A stretch of DNA of 32,941 bases from Bacteroidota bacterium (GCA_947487905.1 CANLAV010000014.1:1-32941), one strand, 5' to 3'. Shown: positions 8,376 through 17,319, counted from the stretch's first letter. The notes: generated by a model not told the origin, from the letters alone. Numbers and translations are program-made.

Positions 8376-9281
8376 CTATTTACAAAGTTGCGTAAGCGCT
8401 GACTTCAAATCTGGGTATTTTAAAATAAATCCTTGTTTTATCAACCTATCATTGCTCACCCTCGATCCTTCTAAAATAACATTTGCCATTTCACCATACA
8501 TCCATTTTAAAATTGATGCTGGAATTAAGGGCATAAAAAAAGGTCGATGTAGCGCATTTGCCAACTGTTTTGAAAAAGAAAAATTAGTGGCATGTTCGGT
8601 TGCTACTGCATTATAAATGCCATTATAAGCAGGATTAAAAAGCATTTCACAAAAAAGAGAAACTAAATCATCGATGTGAATCCAAGGCATAAATTGCTCA
8701 CCAGTACCAACACCTGAGCCTAAGCCCATTTTAAAAATTGGGAGTAACTTTTTTAACGCGCCTCCATCTTTAGCTAACACCACGCTGATTCGCGCGATAG
8801 TTTGTCTATCAGAAAACACTTCAAAATCATCGTAAGCGTTCTCCCACTCAATACACGTATCAGAAATGAAATCATCTAGTCCTAAATCATTTTCTGTATA
8901 AATGCGAGAGGACGTTCGCGCAGAATAAATACCAACAGCACTTGCTCCCACAAATGACTTCAACCGTATGTTTCTTTTTTGTAAAATAGACAAAACTAGT
9001 TCGGCTGATTTTACACGCGTGTCTAAAATTTCTTTCCTGCGTTCGCGTGTCCATTTTTTATCGGCAATACCACAGCCTGCTAAATGTATAATGTGTTCTA
9101 CTCCATCAAATGCTTTTTCATCAATAGTTGATTTTTCAACATCCCATAAAAAATAATTGATTGAATCACTCTTAATAAGCGTGCGCGATAATACAGAAAC
9201 CTGATGCCCATCTTCAATCAATTTTTTACACAATACTGTTCCAATTAATCCTGTTCCTCCTGTCAATAAAATTTTTGCCAT
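8376..9281 (-). CDS. TIGR01777 family NAD(P)-binding epimerase-like protein (YfcH/SDR39U1 type)
   Basis: A 301-residue short-chain dehydrogenase of the extended type. The Rossmann motif GGTGLIGTVL at 8-17 is the TIGR01777 hallmark. It is followed by HLAGCGIADKKWTRERRKEI, which is characteristic of the family, and a serine/tyrosine region SAVGIYS. The C-terminus carries the DUF1731-like segment (MANVILEGSRVSNDRLIKQGF). The substrate is unknown. Members are widespread and often listed as putative sugar-nucleotide epimerases. Its start is 66 bases from the divergent ferredoxin gene, so the two promoters must overlap or abut. Confidence 0.93.
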   Translation of the reverse strand: MAKILLTGGTGLIGTVLCKKLIEDGHQVSVLSRTLIKSDSINYFLWDVEKSTIDEKAFDGVEHIIHLAGCGIADKKWTRERRKEILDTRVKSAELVLSILQKRNIRLKSFVGASAVGIYSARTSSRIYTENDLGLDDFISDTCIEWENAYDDFEVFSDRQTIARISVVLAKDGGALKKLLPIFKMGLGSGVGTGEQFMPWIHIDDLVSLFCEMLFNPAYNGIYNAVATEHATNFSFSKQLANALHRPFFMPLIPASILKWMYGEMANVILEGSRVSNDRLIKQGFILKYPDLKSALTQLCK

Positions 9282-9307
9282 AGCTTACCGTTCTTATACT
9301 ATCTTTA
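9275..9307 (+). promoter_or_regulatory. Candidate promoter of the ferredoxin cluster
   Basis: TTG at 9275-9277, a 22-base spacer and TATCTTTA at 9300-9307 match the Bacteroidota TTG / TAnnTTTG pattern at all but the last -7 base. The -33 element would lie inside the start of the divergent epimerase gene. Pattern match only. Confidence 0.35.
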
Positions 9308-9347
9308 CAACTGAAAAAAGATTTTGTTTAAAATTACCCATAATAAA

Positions 9348-9668
9348 ATGAATAATGTTTTTGATATCCATATTTTTATTTGCACCAACGAAAGATTGTC
9401 CATTGAAAAAAAGAGTTGTGGCGAACAACATGGTCTGAATTTAATTGCTGAATTTAAGACGCAATTAAACGCACAAAAGTTACCATTAAAAATTAGAACT
9501 CAAAAATCAGGCTGTTTAGGCATCTGTCAATTTGGTCCCACCATTGCGATTTATCCTGAAGGAATATTTTATGTTGGCGTGCAGATAGAAGATGTAAAAG
9601 AAATAGTTGAATCGCATATCATCAACAAAACACTTGTAGAGCGTTTAGTTTTAAAAAATGGACATTGA
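9348..9668 (+). CDS. Thioredoxin-like (2Fe-2S) ferredoxin
   Basis: A 106-residue soluble electron carrier, read from the ATG at 9348. An in-frame TTG at 9324 would add eight residues without family support. Four cysteines are placed as in thioredoxin-fold 2Fe-2S proteins (Shethna-type and NuoE-like): Cys12 in FICTN, Cys24 in KSCGE, Cys56 in SGCLG and Cys60 in GICQFGP. The family's proline-rich loop YPEG follows. It should bind one 2Fe-2S cluster; redox partners are not known. Its last codons overlap the next gene by 11 bases, so the two are almost certainly translated from one message. A GNAT gene follows. Confidence 0.9.
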   Translation: MNNVFDIHIFICTNERLSIEKKSCGEQHGLNLIAEFKTQLNAQKLPLKIRTQKSGCLGICQFGPTIAIYPEGIFYVGVQIEDVKEIVESHIINKTLVERLVLKNGH

Positions 9669-9996
9669 TATTCGAGATTTAGAAAAGCCGAGCTTGTTTG
9701 ATAAATTTAAAGTTCAAACCTATAAAGATTATGAATTATCAGGTGTTTTGGAATACTTGCCAATGATGAAAAGTCATCATTTCCAAAACTTAAAACATGA
9801 ATTCCATCAATCGGTTTTGAAATTAGAATTATCTCATGCCTTAAAAAATTTACTGTATCGCATTGATTTAACAGAATCACAAATTAAAAAAGCATGTGCT
9901 AAGAGTTCTGAAATGCCTTTACAAGAAGTGCTGGCAGAATTAATGATTAAACGCATTTTGCAAAAAGTTGTATTAAAAGAATTATATTCAAACTAA
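9658..9996 (+). CDS. Unknown protein translationally overlapping the ferredoxin gene
   Basis: A 112-residue soluble protein without cysteine-rich or membrane segments; its single Cys lies near residue 80. It is mainly helical in appearance: MKSHHFQNLKHEFHQSVLKLELSHALKNL and a C-terminal amphipathic helix MIKRILQKVVLKEL. I do not recognise a family. The ATG at 9658 lies inside the final codons of the ferredoxin gene (11-base overlap), which suggests translational coupling and a working link to the Fe-S protein. The next gene, a GNAT acetyltransferase, starts one base after its stop. Confidence 0.75.
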   Translation: MDIDIRDLEKPSLFDKFKVQTYKDYELSGVLEYLPMMKSHHFQNLKHEFHQSVLKLELSHALKNLLYRIDLTESQIKKACAKSSEMPLQEVLAELMIKRILQKVVLKELYSN

Positions 9997-9997
9997 C

Positions 9998-10465
9998 ATG
10001 AGCGTCATTATTAGAAAAGGTTTGCTAGAGGATATTGCTAACGCATTACAGTTAGTAAAAGAGTTAGCTGCATTCGAACTAGCTCCAAACGAAGTGGAAG
10101 TAACGATTGAGGAAATGATCAATTGGGGATTTGGCACTGATAAGTTATTTGATTTTTTTGTAGCAGAAAAAAACAAGACCATTATAGGCATGGCTCTTTA
10201 TTACTATAAATACAGTACTTGGAAAGGAAAGTGTTTGTTTTTAGAGGATATTATTGTCACCGAAAATGAGCGCGGACAAGGCATCGGTAAACTGCTTTTC
10301 AACGAAGTGATTAAAGTTGCTAAAGAAGAAAAAGTGAGACGCATGGAATGGCAAGTATTAGATTGGAATAAAGCTGCCATTAATTTTTACAAAACTTACC
10401 ATGCAAACTTAGATGGAGAATGGATTAATTGTAAATTAACTGATTTTGACTTAAAAAAAATTTAA
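9998..10465 (+). CDS. GNAT family N-acetyltransferase (diamine acetyltransferase-like)
   Basis: A 155-residue acetyl-CoA-dependent transferase. Motif A for CoA pyrophosphate binding is RGQGIG at 92-97, preceded by the strand FLEDIIVTENE. Motif B follows with WQVLDWNKAAINFYKT, whose N-x-x-A-x-x-F-Y ends the GNAT core. The whole sequence, including the early LVKELAAFELAP and the YSTWKGKCLFLEDI strand, resembles spermidine/spermine (SAT1-like) acetyltransferases, so a polyamine or small amine is the likely acceptor. It closes the three-gene cluster that begins with the ferredoxin, and ends three bases from the convergent gmk stop. Confidence 0.9.
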   Translation: MSVIIRKGLLEDIANALQLVKELAAFELAPNEVEVTIEEMINWGFGTDKLFDFFVAEKNKTIIGMALYYYKYSTWKGKCLFLEDIIVTENERGQGIGKLLFNEVIKVAKEEKVRRMEWQVLDWNKAAINFYKTYHANLDGEWINCKLTDFDLKKI

Positions 10466-10468
10466 AAA

Positions 10469-11044
10469 CTACTTTTTTGAAATAAATTCAAGAACAACTT
10501 TTTCGGCTTTTATAAGAGCTTCTTCAAGCACTTCATTTAAAATAAACATGTCGAATAAATCTGCTGTTTTAATTTCCTTTTCTGCCTTTTCTACACGACG
10601 CGAAATACTCTCTATGCTATCAGTACTTCTCGTGTTTAAGCGTTCTTCTAATATTTTGATACTTGGAGGCATCACAAAAATAGACATCGCTACCTCACCA
10701 AATATTTTTTTTAAATTTAATCCTCCCTCTACATCAATATCAAAAATAACATGTTTTCCTTTAGCCCATATGCGATCCACTTCGCTTTTCAATGTTCCAT
10801 AGTAATTATCAACATAAACTTCCTCCCACTCTAAAAATTCTTGATTGTCTATTTTTTGTTTAAATTCTTCAACTGTTAAGTAATGATAATCTTTCCCATT
10901 CTCCTCAACGCCACGTTTTGGACGACTTGTAGCTGAAATAGAAAACTCTAATTGATTTGGAAATGTTTTTAATAGATGCCTGACAATGGTTGTTTTACCA
11001 GAACCAGAGGGCGCAGAAAATATAATGAGTTTTCCTTTAGTCAT
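10469..11044 (-). CDS. gmk: Guanylate kinase
   Basis: Converts GMP to GDP with ATP for nucleotide and (p)ppGpp supply. It is 191 residues, the usual bacterial length. The P-loop APSGSGKT spans 11-18. The GMP-binding part begins with SATSRPKRGVEENGKDYHYL, where SxTxRxxRxxE and DYxF/Y bind GMP, and continues with EWEEVYVDNYYGT. The core strand VIFDIDVEGG and the lid with RRVEKAEKEI complete the enzyme. It is the last gene of a likely lysS - lipoprotein - gmk transcript, 27 bases after the lipoprotein stop. Confidence 0.96.
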   Translation of the reverse strand: MTKGKLIIFSAPSGSGKTTIVRHLLKTFPNQLEFSISATSRPKRGVEENGKDYHYLTVEEFKQKIDNQEFLEWEEVYVDNYYGTLKSEVDRIWAKGKHVIFDIDVEGGLNLKKIFGEVAMSIFVMPPSIKILEERLNTRSTDSIESISRRVEKAEKEIKTADLFDMFILNEVLEEALIKAEKVVLEFISKK

Positions 11045-11071
11045 AATATAAATGGTGGATGATTTAGGGTT

Positions 11072-11605
11072 TTATTTGTCTTTATAAATAACTAAATTAA
11101 TCATGCCTTGTATTGGTGAGCTATTATCTGTTAAAGATACAACAAAAGGTTTGCGTTGACCTTCAAAACAATTGTAAACTACATAACCTTTGTCTTCAAT
11201 AGGATTCGGTAATTTTTTTTCGTAAAACGTTTTTAACTGTGCAAATAATCTTGAACACAATTCTAAATCCTTACAGTTTATTTGTACTTCTACTTCATCT
11301 AAGCTATCATTCTTTAGACTATAGGAAACCGAGTAATTTGTATTGGTATCAACTTGGTATTCGAAATACAAAAAATCTGGGGCTACTTCAGTTGGCAATT
11401 TTGTTTCTGATTTGGTGATGATGGACGCTTTAGAATTTAAATCAACACCACGAATAACACCAACATTAGATCTAATAATTTCGTCTAAAGTAACATCGTA
11501 ATCAGAAAATATACGCGGCTTATTCTCTTCTACTTTAACCGCATCACTGCAAGAAAATACGACTAAAATAAGAAGCAAAAATAAGGGGTATAACGGTTTG
11601 CGCAT
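11072..11605 (-). CDS. Putative lipoprotein, function unknown
   Basis: A 177-residue protein with a type II signal peptide: basic start, Leu-rich core and VFSC with Cys19 as the likely lipidation site. The mature domain alternates short strands and contains three further cysteines (ending INCKDLELC and VYNC), which could form a disulphide in the periplasm. No family is recognised. It lies only 11 bases downstream of lysS and 27 upstream of gmk, so it is probably carried on their message, although its function need not be related. Confidence 0.75.
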   Translation of the reverse strand: MRKPLYPLFLLLILVVFSCSDAVKVEENKPRIFSDYDVTLDEIIRSNVGVIRGVDLNSKASIITKSETKLPTEVAPDFLYFEYQVDTNTNYSVSYSLKNDSLDEVEVQINCKDLELCSRLFAQLKTFYEKKLPNPIEDKGYVVYNCFEGQRKPFVVSLTDNSSPIQGMINLVIYKDK

Positions 11606-11616
11606 ATATAATAATT

Positions 11617-13149
11617 TTAGTTAACCGTTTCGTGTTTTGTTTCAGGTCGCATTTGAGGAAACAATAATACATCCTGAATTGAAGGTTGATTAGTTAACAA
11701 CATGCATAACCTGTCTATTCCAAAACCAATACCTGCAGTAGGAGGCATGCCGTATTCTAAAGCGCGTAAAAAATCGTAATCAATAAACATAGCTTCGTCA
11801 TCACCTCTCTCCATGAGTTTAACCTGATCTTCAAATCGTTCACGCTGATCAATTGGGTCGTTTAATTCAGAATAGGCATTTGCAATTTCTTTTCCATTAA
11901 TCATTAATTCAAAACGTTCAACCAAACCTTCTTCTGTTCTATGTTTCTTTGTTAATGGACTCATTTCAACAGGATAATCCGTGATGAATGTTGGTTGAAT
12001 ATAATTAGCTTCGCATTTTTCTCCAAATAAGGTGTCAATCAATTTTGCTTTACCCATAGTTTCATCCATATCAATATGCAATGATTTACAAACGGCTCTT
12101 AATTCTACTTCGTCCATTTTACTTACATCAACACCGGTATGCTCTTTAATGGCGTCAAAAATAGTAATGCGTTTAAACGGTGGTGCAAAACTAATTGATC
12201 TATCTCCAACAGTTAATTCAGTAGTACCATGCAAATCTACGGCAATTTTTTCAAGCAACTTTTCAGTTGTATTCATCATCCAAAAATAATCGCGATAAGC
12301 TGCATAAAATTCTAATACTGTAAATTCAGGATTATGCGTTCTATCCATTCCTTCATTACGAAAATTACGACTAAACTCATACACCCAATCAAATCCACCA
12401 ACAATTAAACGTTTTAAATATAGTTCGTTAGCAATGCGTAAATACAATGGCATGTCTAAGGCATTATGATGCGTTAAAAAAGGACGAGCCGCAGCTCCGC
12501 CTGGAATAGACTGTAATACTGGTGTATCCACTTCTAAAGCCCCTTGATCATTTAAAAAATTTCTAATAGATGAAATAATTTTTGTTCGTTGTTCAAATGT
12601 TTTCTTAACGCTTGGATTGATGATTAAATCCACATAACGCTGGCGGTAACGAAACTCAGGGTCAGTTACTTCATCAAATGATTTTCCGTCTTCATCTGTT
12701 TTTACAACCGGTAATGGTTTTAATGATTTAGCTAATAATTTAAAATGGGTAACATGAATAGAAGTTTCGCCCGTTTTAGTTGTAAACACATAGCCTTGAA
12801 TTCCGATGATATCACCAAGATCAATTAATTTTTTCCAAACTGTATCATACAATTGCTTATCCTCTTCATTCGGGCAAATATCATCTCGTCGCACATAAAT
12901 TTGAATACGATCCGTGCTATCTTGCAATACGGCAAATGCGGCTTTACCCATATCACGAACGCTCATGATCCGACCAGCCAAACTGATATCTTTGTAATTT
13001 AATTTATCACGTTCATAGTTTTCCTTAATATCTTGAGCCGTTACATTGATTTGGAACTCTTCGGCCGGATAAGGCTCTATTCCTAATTTTTTTAATTCGG
13101 CTAATTTCGCTCTTCGGATTTCTTCTTGTTCACTAAGTTCTTGAGACAT
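11617..13149 (-). CDS. lysS: Lysine--tRNA ligase (class II)
   Basis: Charges tRNA-Lys. I take the ATG at 13147-13149, giving 510 residues (MSQELSEQEEIRRAKL), because this matches the family start. The frame stays open for 23 more codons upstream to another ATG at 13218, and that extension looks non-coding. The N-terminal OB-fold anticodon-binding domain (about 55-160) precedes a class II core: motif 1 near FLNDQGALEVDTPVLQ, motif 2 with YEFSRNFRNEGMDRTHNPEFT, and motif 3 near the C-terminus with GIGFGIDRLCML. It is the first gene of a likely three-gene transcript with a lipoprotein and gmk. Confidence 0.97.
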   Translation of the reverse strand: MSQELSEQEEIRRAKLAELKKLGIEPYPAEEFQINVTAQDIKENYERDKLNYKDISLAGRIMSVRDMGKAAFAVLQDSTDRIQIYVRRDDICPNEEDKQLYDTVWKKLIDLGDIIGIQGYVFTTKTGETSIHVTHFKLLAKSLKPLPVVKTDEDGKSFDEVTDPEFRYRQRYVDLIINPSVKKTFEQRTKIISSIRNFLNDQGALEVDTPVLQSIPGGAAARPFLTHHNALDMPLYLRIANELYLKRLIVGGFDWVYEFSRNFRNEGMDRTHNPEFTVLEFYAAYRDYFWMMNTTEKLLEKIAVDLHGTTELTVGDRSISFAPPFKRITIFDAIKEHTGVDVSKMDEVELRAVCKSLHIDMDETMGKAKLIDTLFGEKCEANYIQPTFITDYPVEMSPLTKKHRTEEGLVERFELMINGKEIANAYSELNDPIDQRERFEDQVKLMERGDDEAMFIDYDFLRALEYGMPPTAGIGFGIDRLCMLLTNQPSIQDVLLFPQMRPETKHETVN

Positions 13150-13355
13150 GTTCAATTTTTTTTCGAAGTTAAATAAAATGCCTTTGTTTACTGCAAACAC
13201 TTTCAACTTAGTATTCACAATTTATGAAACAATTTCAGGACAAAACCAATACGTTACTTTCTAATATATACCTAACCATTTATCGTAAAAATAACAAAAG
13301 AATAAAATTTTAATTAACTGAAAATCAATTGATTAAATTATTTTGTTTAACAATA

Positions 13356-13387
13356 TTGCTGTTTTATTAAACATATCTATATATTTG
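13356..13387 (+). promoter_or_regulatory. Promoter of the ECF sigma factor gene
   Basis: TTG at 13356-13358, a 21-base spacer and TATATTTG at 13380-13387 match the Bacteroidota housekeeping consensus TTG / TAnnTTTG exactly. A start site some 7 bases downstream would leave a leader of about 30 bases before the ATG at 13425. Confidence 0.65.
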
Positions 13388-13424
13388 TTTAATCTTTTTA
13401 CTAAACCAGTTAAACAAAATAAAT

Positions 13425-13931
13425 ATGACCGCTATTGAATTTAATACCAAACTATCAAATGAAAAACAATCATTAAATAATTTTGCTTTGAGTTTAACGC
13501 ATAATGTGGATGATGCGCTGGATTTATTGCAAGATACATTTGTGAAGGCCATAACCTATAAAGATAAGTTTGAAGATAGTACAAACTTTAGAGCTTGGCT
13601 TTTCACCATTATGAAAAACACATTTATTAATTCGTACCGAAGAGCTTTAAGAACAAAGCAAATTATGCAAACGAATTCGGATGTAGCAATGGCTCGAGCT
13701 TGGAAAAATAATTATCAAGATATAACAGAATCAAGGTTAGCAGCAAAAGATATTTATAATAAAATTGAACGTTTGGAAGATCAATATAAAATTCCATTCA
13801 CTAGATATTATAACGGATATAAATACGAAGAGATTGCAAAAGAAATGCAACTTCCATTAGGCACTGTAAAAAGTAGGATTTTTTTAGCGCGTAAAATTTT
13901 GATGGAATCTATTCTAAAGTCGCAAAACTAG
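13425..13931 (+). CDS. ECF-type RNA polymerase sigma factor
   Basis: A 168-residue sigma factor with only regions 2 and 4. Region 2 includes DDALDLLQDTFVKAITYKDKF and FRAWLFTIMKNTFINSYRR (residues about 25-70). Region 4 ends in the HTH YEEIAKEMQLPLGTVKSRIFLARK. It recruits core polymerase to a regulon that cannot be read from the window. No anti-sigma gene (zinc-binding ZAS or FecR-like) is adjacent; the next gene encodes a probable outer-membrane protein. Regulation may therefore be transcriptional, or the partner may lie elsewhere. A good housekeeping-type promoter stands in front of it. Confidence 0.93.
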   Translation: MTAIEFNTKLSNEKQSLNNFALSLTHNVDDALDLLQDTFVKAITYKDKFEDSTNFRAWLFTIMKNTFINSYRRALRTKQIMQTNSDVAMARAWKNNYQDITESRLAAKDIYNKIERLEDQYKIPFTRYYNGYKYEEIAKEMQLPLGTVKSRIFLARKILMESILKSQN

Positions 13932-13989
13932 TTTTACATTTAATGAGTGATTTATTTTAATTGATAATCAAAAAATTATACATTTGGTT

Positions 13990-14946
13990 ATGAAATTTAC
14001 TCTAAAAATTATTGGTTTATGGTTGTGTTTATATTTAGTAAGTCTTAAAGGCTTTTCACAATCCAACGAACACACAGAAGAGGATTCAAGTTCAATCGTT
14101 ACTGTAAATCCAAATCAAAAAACATTTCATGCGGGTGTTTACGTGGGCGCATTCTGGGCTAATCATTCAACTGCTGGATTATATGATGGTTATGGCTTTG
14201 ATGAATTTGGCGTAAGAAATACATTTGCTAATAGCATATTATACAATCAAATTGTAAATATTTACGGTGGTGGTTATGGTGGCGTTGATCTTATTGCCCA
14301 ACTTCTTAATGTAGAGCATAAAGATTGGTATTTTAACGAACAGAATATGCCGGCAAATTTAAGGTATACCACAACGTATATGGTTGGATTAAACACCCGA
14401 TACCAAGTTGATAAAAAAACAAATATCATTTTTAATATTAATGCATCCAAACTTGTTGTAGACGGGAAATTCACAATCAGTTCGACCACTACAAGTAATG
14501 GATTTCAAAGTCAAGCGAAACAAAATCAATTTACAATTACTGGAGCTGAACAACGCATGATGATGCAATTAGGATATCAAAAAATAATTGGAAAGAACGA
14601 GAAATTAAAACTGATGGTTGAAGGTGGATTAAATATTATTTTTTCTAAAGCTCAAAAAAATATGATTTATCTAAACAGTGACTTATTTAATGGTGCAAAT
14701 AATATTTCTGTTGATTTAATCAATATATACAATCAAGTGCCTTACAGTTATTACAGTCCGAAGTATTTAGTTGGCGCTGGAATCGGTGCTTTTGCCGGTA
14801 CTGGATTGCATTTAACTATAAATCCTAAATACACCGTTCAACTTTTATACAGTCCGTCTTACGACAGAATTAGTATTGGTTATAATCCAAAATTTAAATT
14901 ACAAAATGGATTTGGATTACGTTTTTATTATAATTTAAGTCAATAA
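13990..14946 (+). CDS. Probable outer-membrane beta-barrel protein
   Basis: A 318-residue exported protein, read from the ATG at 13990; an in-frame TTG at 13984 adds two residues. A signal peptide with a hydrophobic core ends near FSQ at about residue 24. The mature protein shows many amphipathic strands alternating aromatic and polar residues (for example TTTYMVGLNTRYQV and KYTVQLLYSPSYDR), and it ends in a strand finishing LRFYYNLSQ. An aromatic-rich last strand is typical of outer-membrane barrels. There is no plug domain or enzymatic motif. It follows the ECF sigma gene by 58 bases and is convergent with corA. No family is recognised. Confidence 0.75.
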   Translation: MKFTLKIIGLWLCLYLVSLKGFSQSNEHTEEDSSSIVTVNPNQKTFHAGVYVGAFWANHSTAGLYDGYGFDEFGVRNTFANSILYNQIVNIYGGGYGGVDLIAQLLNVEHKDWYFNEQNMPANLRYTTTYMVGLNTRYQVDKKTNIIFNINASKLVVDGKFTISSTTTSNGFQSQAKQNQFTITGAEQRMMMQLGYQKIIGKNEKLKLMVEGGLNIIFSKAQKNMIYLNSDLFNGANNISVDLINIYNQVPYSYYSPKYLVGAGIGAFAGTGLHLTINPKYTVQLLYSPSYDRISIGYNPKFKLQNGFGLRFYYNLSQ

Positions 14947-14957
14947 AAAAGTAACCA

Positions 14958-16004
14958 TTACATCCACTTCCTTCTTTTAAAATAAATTAGCAAGCCTGTA
15001 ATAATTGAAATCATCACAGCCCAAATAAAATAATAACCATTTTGGGTTTTTAGTTCGGGCATGTTGTCAAAATTCATTCCATACACTCCAGCAATAAATG
15101 TAACAGGAATAAAAATGGATGACATGATTGTTAACACTTTCATGACTTCATTCATTTTATTGGCATTGGTGCTTAAATAAATATCCATGATGCCCGATAA
15201 TAAATCACGATATGTTTCAACAGTATCAATGATTCGTGTAACGTGATCGCTTAAATCTCTCAAATAAATATCAGTTGATGGATTCATCAAATGTGTTTCT
15301 GAGCGAACCATATTATTTATCATATCACGAAGAGGCCAAACTTGTTTTCGTAAATAAATCATTTCACGCTTCAGGTGATATAATTCAAGCAGTGATTTTT
15401 TATCCGAATTATTAATAATATCTTCTTCAATTTCTTCAACTTTATCCCCAATTTTTTCAATACATGTAAAATAACAATCCACCACCGCATCCATTAATGC
15501 ATAGGCTAAATAGTCGGCGCCTAATTTTCTAACTCTCCCCTTTGCCGTTCTTAATCTATTTCTAATAATGTCAAACGCATCTCCTCCTTGTGGTTCTTGA
15601 AAAGAGATAACCGTATTGTCTAATAAAATGATAGCTAACTGCTCCGAATCAACCTGATTAGAGTAAGTTATCATTTTCATCATCGCAACAACATAATGCT
15701 CATAGTCTTCAAATTTTGGCCGCTGATCAATATGTACGATATCCTCCAGTGTTAAAGGATGTATGTCATATATTCTTCCAATGCTTTCAATTAAATCTGT
15801 TTGATGAATTCCTCCAACATTAATCCATTTTACCATATTCGGTTTAACGTGTGAGACGCAATCTTCTAAATTATAATACTCATCTTCAAAAAACTCTGTT
15901 TCGTTAAACTCAATTAATGTGATTTTTACAGGTTCGTTTCTCGCTTCACCATTGTAAAATAATGTACCTGGAGGTGAGCCAATATTTTGAGAATTTGTTG
16001 CCAT
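14958..16004 (-). CDS. corA: Magnesium/cobalt transporter CorA
   Basis: A 348-residue pentameric divalent cation channel of the inner membrane. The long N-terminal cytoplasmic funnel domain (about 1-285) is rich in charged helices (KIGDKVEEIEEDIINNSDKK). The two C-terminal transmembrane helices frame the selectivity motif YGMNF, with G309-M310-N311, followed by the MPEL periplasmic loop. A basic tail (KRRKWM) ends the chain. It is 23 bases downstream of the aspartate kinase gene on the same strand, so the two are likely co-transcribed. Mg, Co or Ni as main substrate cannot be told from sequence. Confidence 0.95.
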   Translation of the reverse strand: MATNSQNIGSPPGTLFYNGEARNEPVKITLIEFNETEFFEDEYYNLEDCVSHVKPNMVKWINVGGIHQTDLIESIGRIYDIHPLTLEDIVHIDQRPKFEDYEHYVVAMMKMITYSNQVDSEQLAIILLDNTVISFQEPQGGDAFDIIRNRLRTAKGRVRKLGADYLAYALMDAVVDCYFTCIEKIGDKVEEIEEDIINNSDKKSLLELYHLKREMIYLRKQVWPLRDMINNMVRSETHLMNPSTDIYLRDLSDHVTRIIDTVETYRDLLSGIMDIYLSTNANKMNEVMKVLTIMSSIFIPVTFIAGVYGMNFDNMPELKTQNGYYFIWAVMISIITGLLIYFKRRKWM

Positions 16005-16027
16005 GAGTATAAATTAATAAATAATAA

Positions 16028-17305
16028 TTAAAGTCCTACTTCATTTTGAAGCACCATTTGCACAGTAAATCGGCTGCGTTGTTCCAATAAAATTATTTTA
16101 TTTTTAGTCAAAGAAGAAATGGTATCAACAGTATAATACCTAACTGTCATCAACTCTAAATTTGTGTTGTACAATACTTTAAATGCGGTTTGAAGTTCTT
16201 CAACTAATGAATTTATTTTTGTTTGGTCGTGGTCGCAACACACAGAAAAACTAATTGCAGACAGCTGCATCAAATTTATTTTGACATGATGTTTTGAAAA
16301 AACTTCGAAAATATAACTCAAATTATTTTCTGCAATAAATGAAAAATCTTTTGGTTGAAATGAAATTAGAACTTGGTTGATTTTAAAAATATAAGATGGG
16401 ATATTTAATCGCGTTTCCGAATTTTTAATTACTGTTCCCTCTTGTTCAGGTTTTAAAAATGATTTTACATACAACGGTATGTTTTTATTTTGTAGTGGCT
16501 TAATCGTTTTAGGGTGTATAACCGTGGCGCCATAATACGTTAATTCTATTGCGTCTTGATAACTCAATTCATCAATTTTTTTTGTATGATTAAACCATTT
16601 TGGGTCTGCATTTAAAACCCCAGGAACATCTTTCCAAATGGTAACACTTTCTGCATTTAAACAATAAGCAATAATAGAAGCCGTGTAATCAGAACCTTCG
16701 CGACCTAATGTGGTTGTAAAATTTTCTGATGTTCCTCCAATAAATCCTTGCGTTATAATAATAGGAGTTTGATTGAAAAGTGGTGTTACTGATTTTTTTA
16801 ATAATGATTCTGTTAAATCAAAATCAACTATAGCATCGCGATAGGTATTATCAGTTTGAATAAGCCCACGTGCGTCAATCCAAGTGTTATTAACGTTCAC
16901 ACTGTTTAGATAGGCCGAAACAATCTTAGTAGATAGTACTTCACCAATACTTATGATTTGATCGTATTCAAAATCGTAAGAATGTGTAGGTTCGTCTTCT
17001 ATTGACCAATGAAGTTCAACAAATGTGTTTTCTAAATCTTGATAAATCGGATGTGTAGTACTTGAAAATAATTGATTGCATATGTCGAAATGAAATTTTT
17101 TGATCCCATCTAAAATTAAACTCGGATTGCCAGTATGGTAAAAAAAGGCATTGGTTAACTCTTCTAAAGCGTTGGTTGTCTTTCCCATTGCAGAAATAAC
17201 AACACAAAGCTTGCTGTCTTTATGAACTTGCTTTAAAACCTTAGCTACATTTATAACAGCTTCCGAGTCTTTTACTGAAGCGCCACCAAACTTAAATACT
17301 TGCAT
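16028..17305 (-). CDS. lysC: Aspartate kinase (monofunctional)
   Basis: Phosphorylates aspartate, the first step to lysine, threonine, methionine and diaminopimelate. It is 425 residues. The amino-acid kinase domain starts VFKFGGASV, a conserved variant of KFGGTS, and includes the TLGREGSDYTAS substrate loop and VTIWKDVPGVLNADP. The C-terminal third holds two ACT-type repeats (about 300-420), where allosteric inhibition by amino acids would occur. No homoserine dehydrogenase domain is fused, unlike ThrA. No riboswitch-like structure is visible upstream, where only about 100 AT-rich bases separate it from the coxA terminator. It leads a two-gene unit with corA. Confidence 0.93.
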   Translation of the reverse strand: MQVFKFGGASVKDSEAVINVAKVLKQVHKDSKLCVVISAMGKTTNALEELTNAFFYHTGNPSLILDGIKKFHFDICNQLFSSTTHPIYQDLENTFVELHWSIEDEPTHSYDFEYDQIISIGEVLSTKIVSAYLNSVNVNNTWIDARGLIQTDNTYRDAIVDFDLTESLLKKSVTPLFNQTPIIITQGFIGGTSENFTTTLGREGSDYTASIIAYCLNAESVTIWKDVPGVLNADPKWFNHTKKIDELSYQDAIELTYYGATVIHPKTIKPLQNKNIPLYVKSFLKPEQEGTVIKNSETRLNIPSYIFKINQVLISFQPKDFSFIAENNLSYIFEVFSKHHVKINLMQLSAISFSVCCDHDQTKINSLVEELQTAFKVLYNTNLELMTVRYYTVDTISSLTKNKIILLEQRSRFTVQMVLQNEVGL

Positions 17306-17319
17306 GTTATTATTTTAAA

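Noticed and set aside
13150-13218. A 23-codon N-terminal extension of lysS
   Set aside because: The extension is not seen in the family, and the internal ATG at 13147-13149 gives the standard 510-residue enzyme.
13979-13986. TACATTTG, an exact TAnnTTTG box before the barrel protein gene
   Set aside because: It lies only three bases from the ATG at 13990, so a transcript would begin at or after the start codon. The nearest TTG is 15 bases away, outside the usual spacing.
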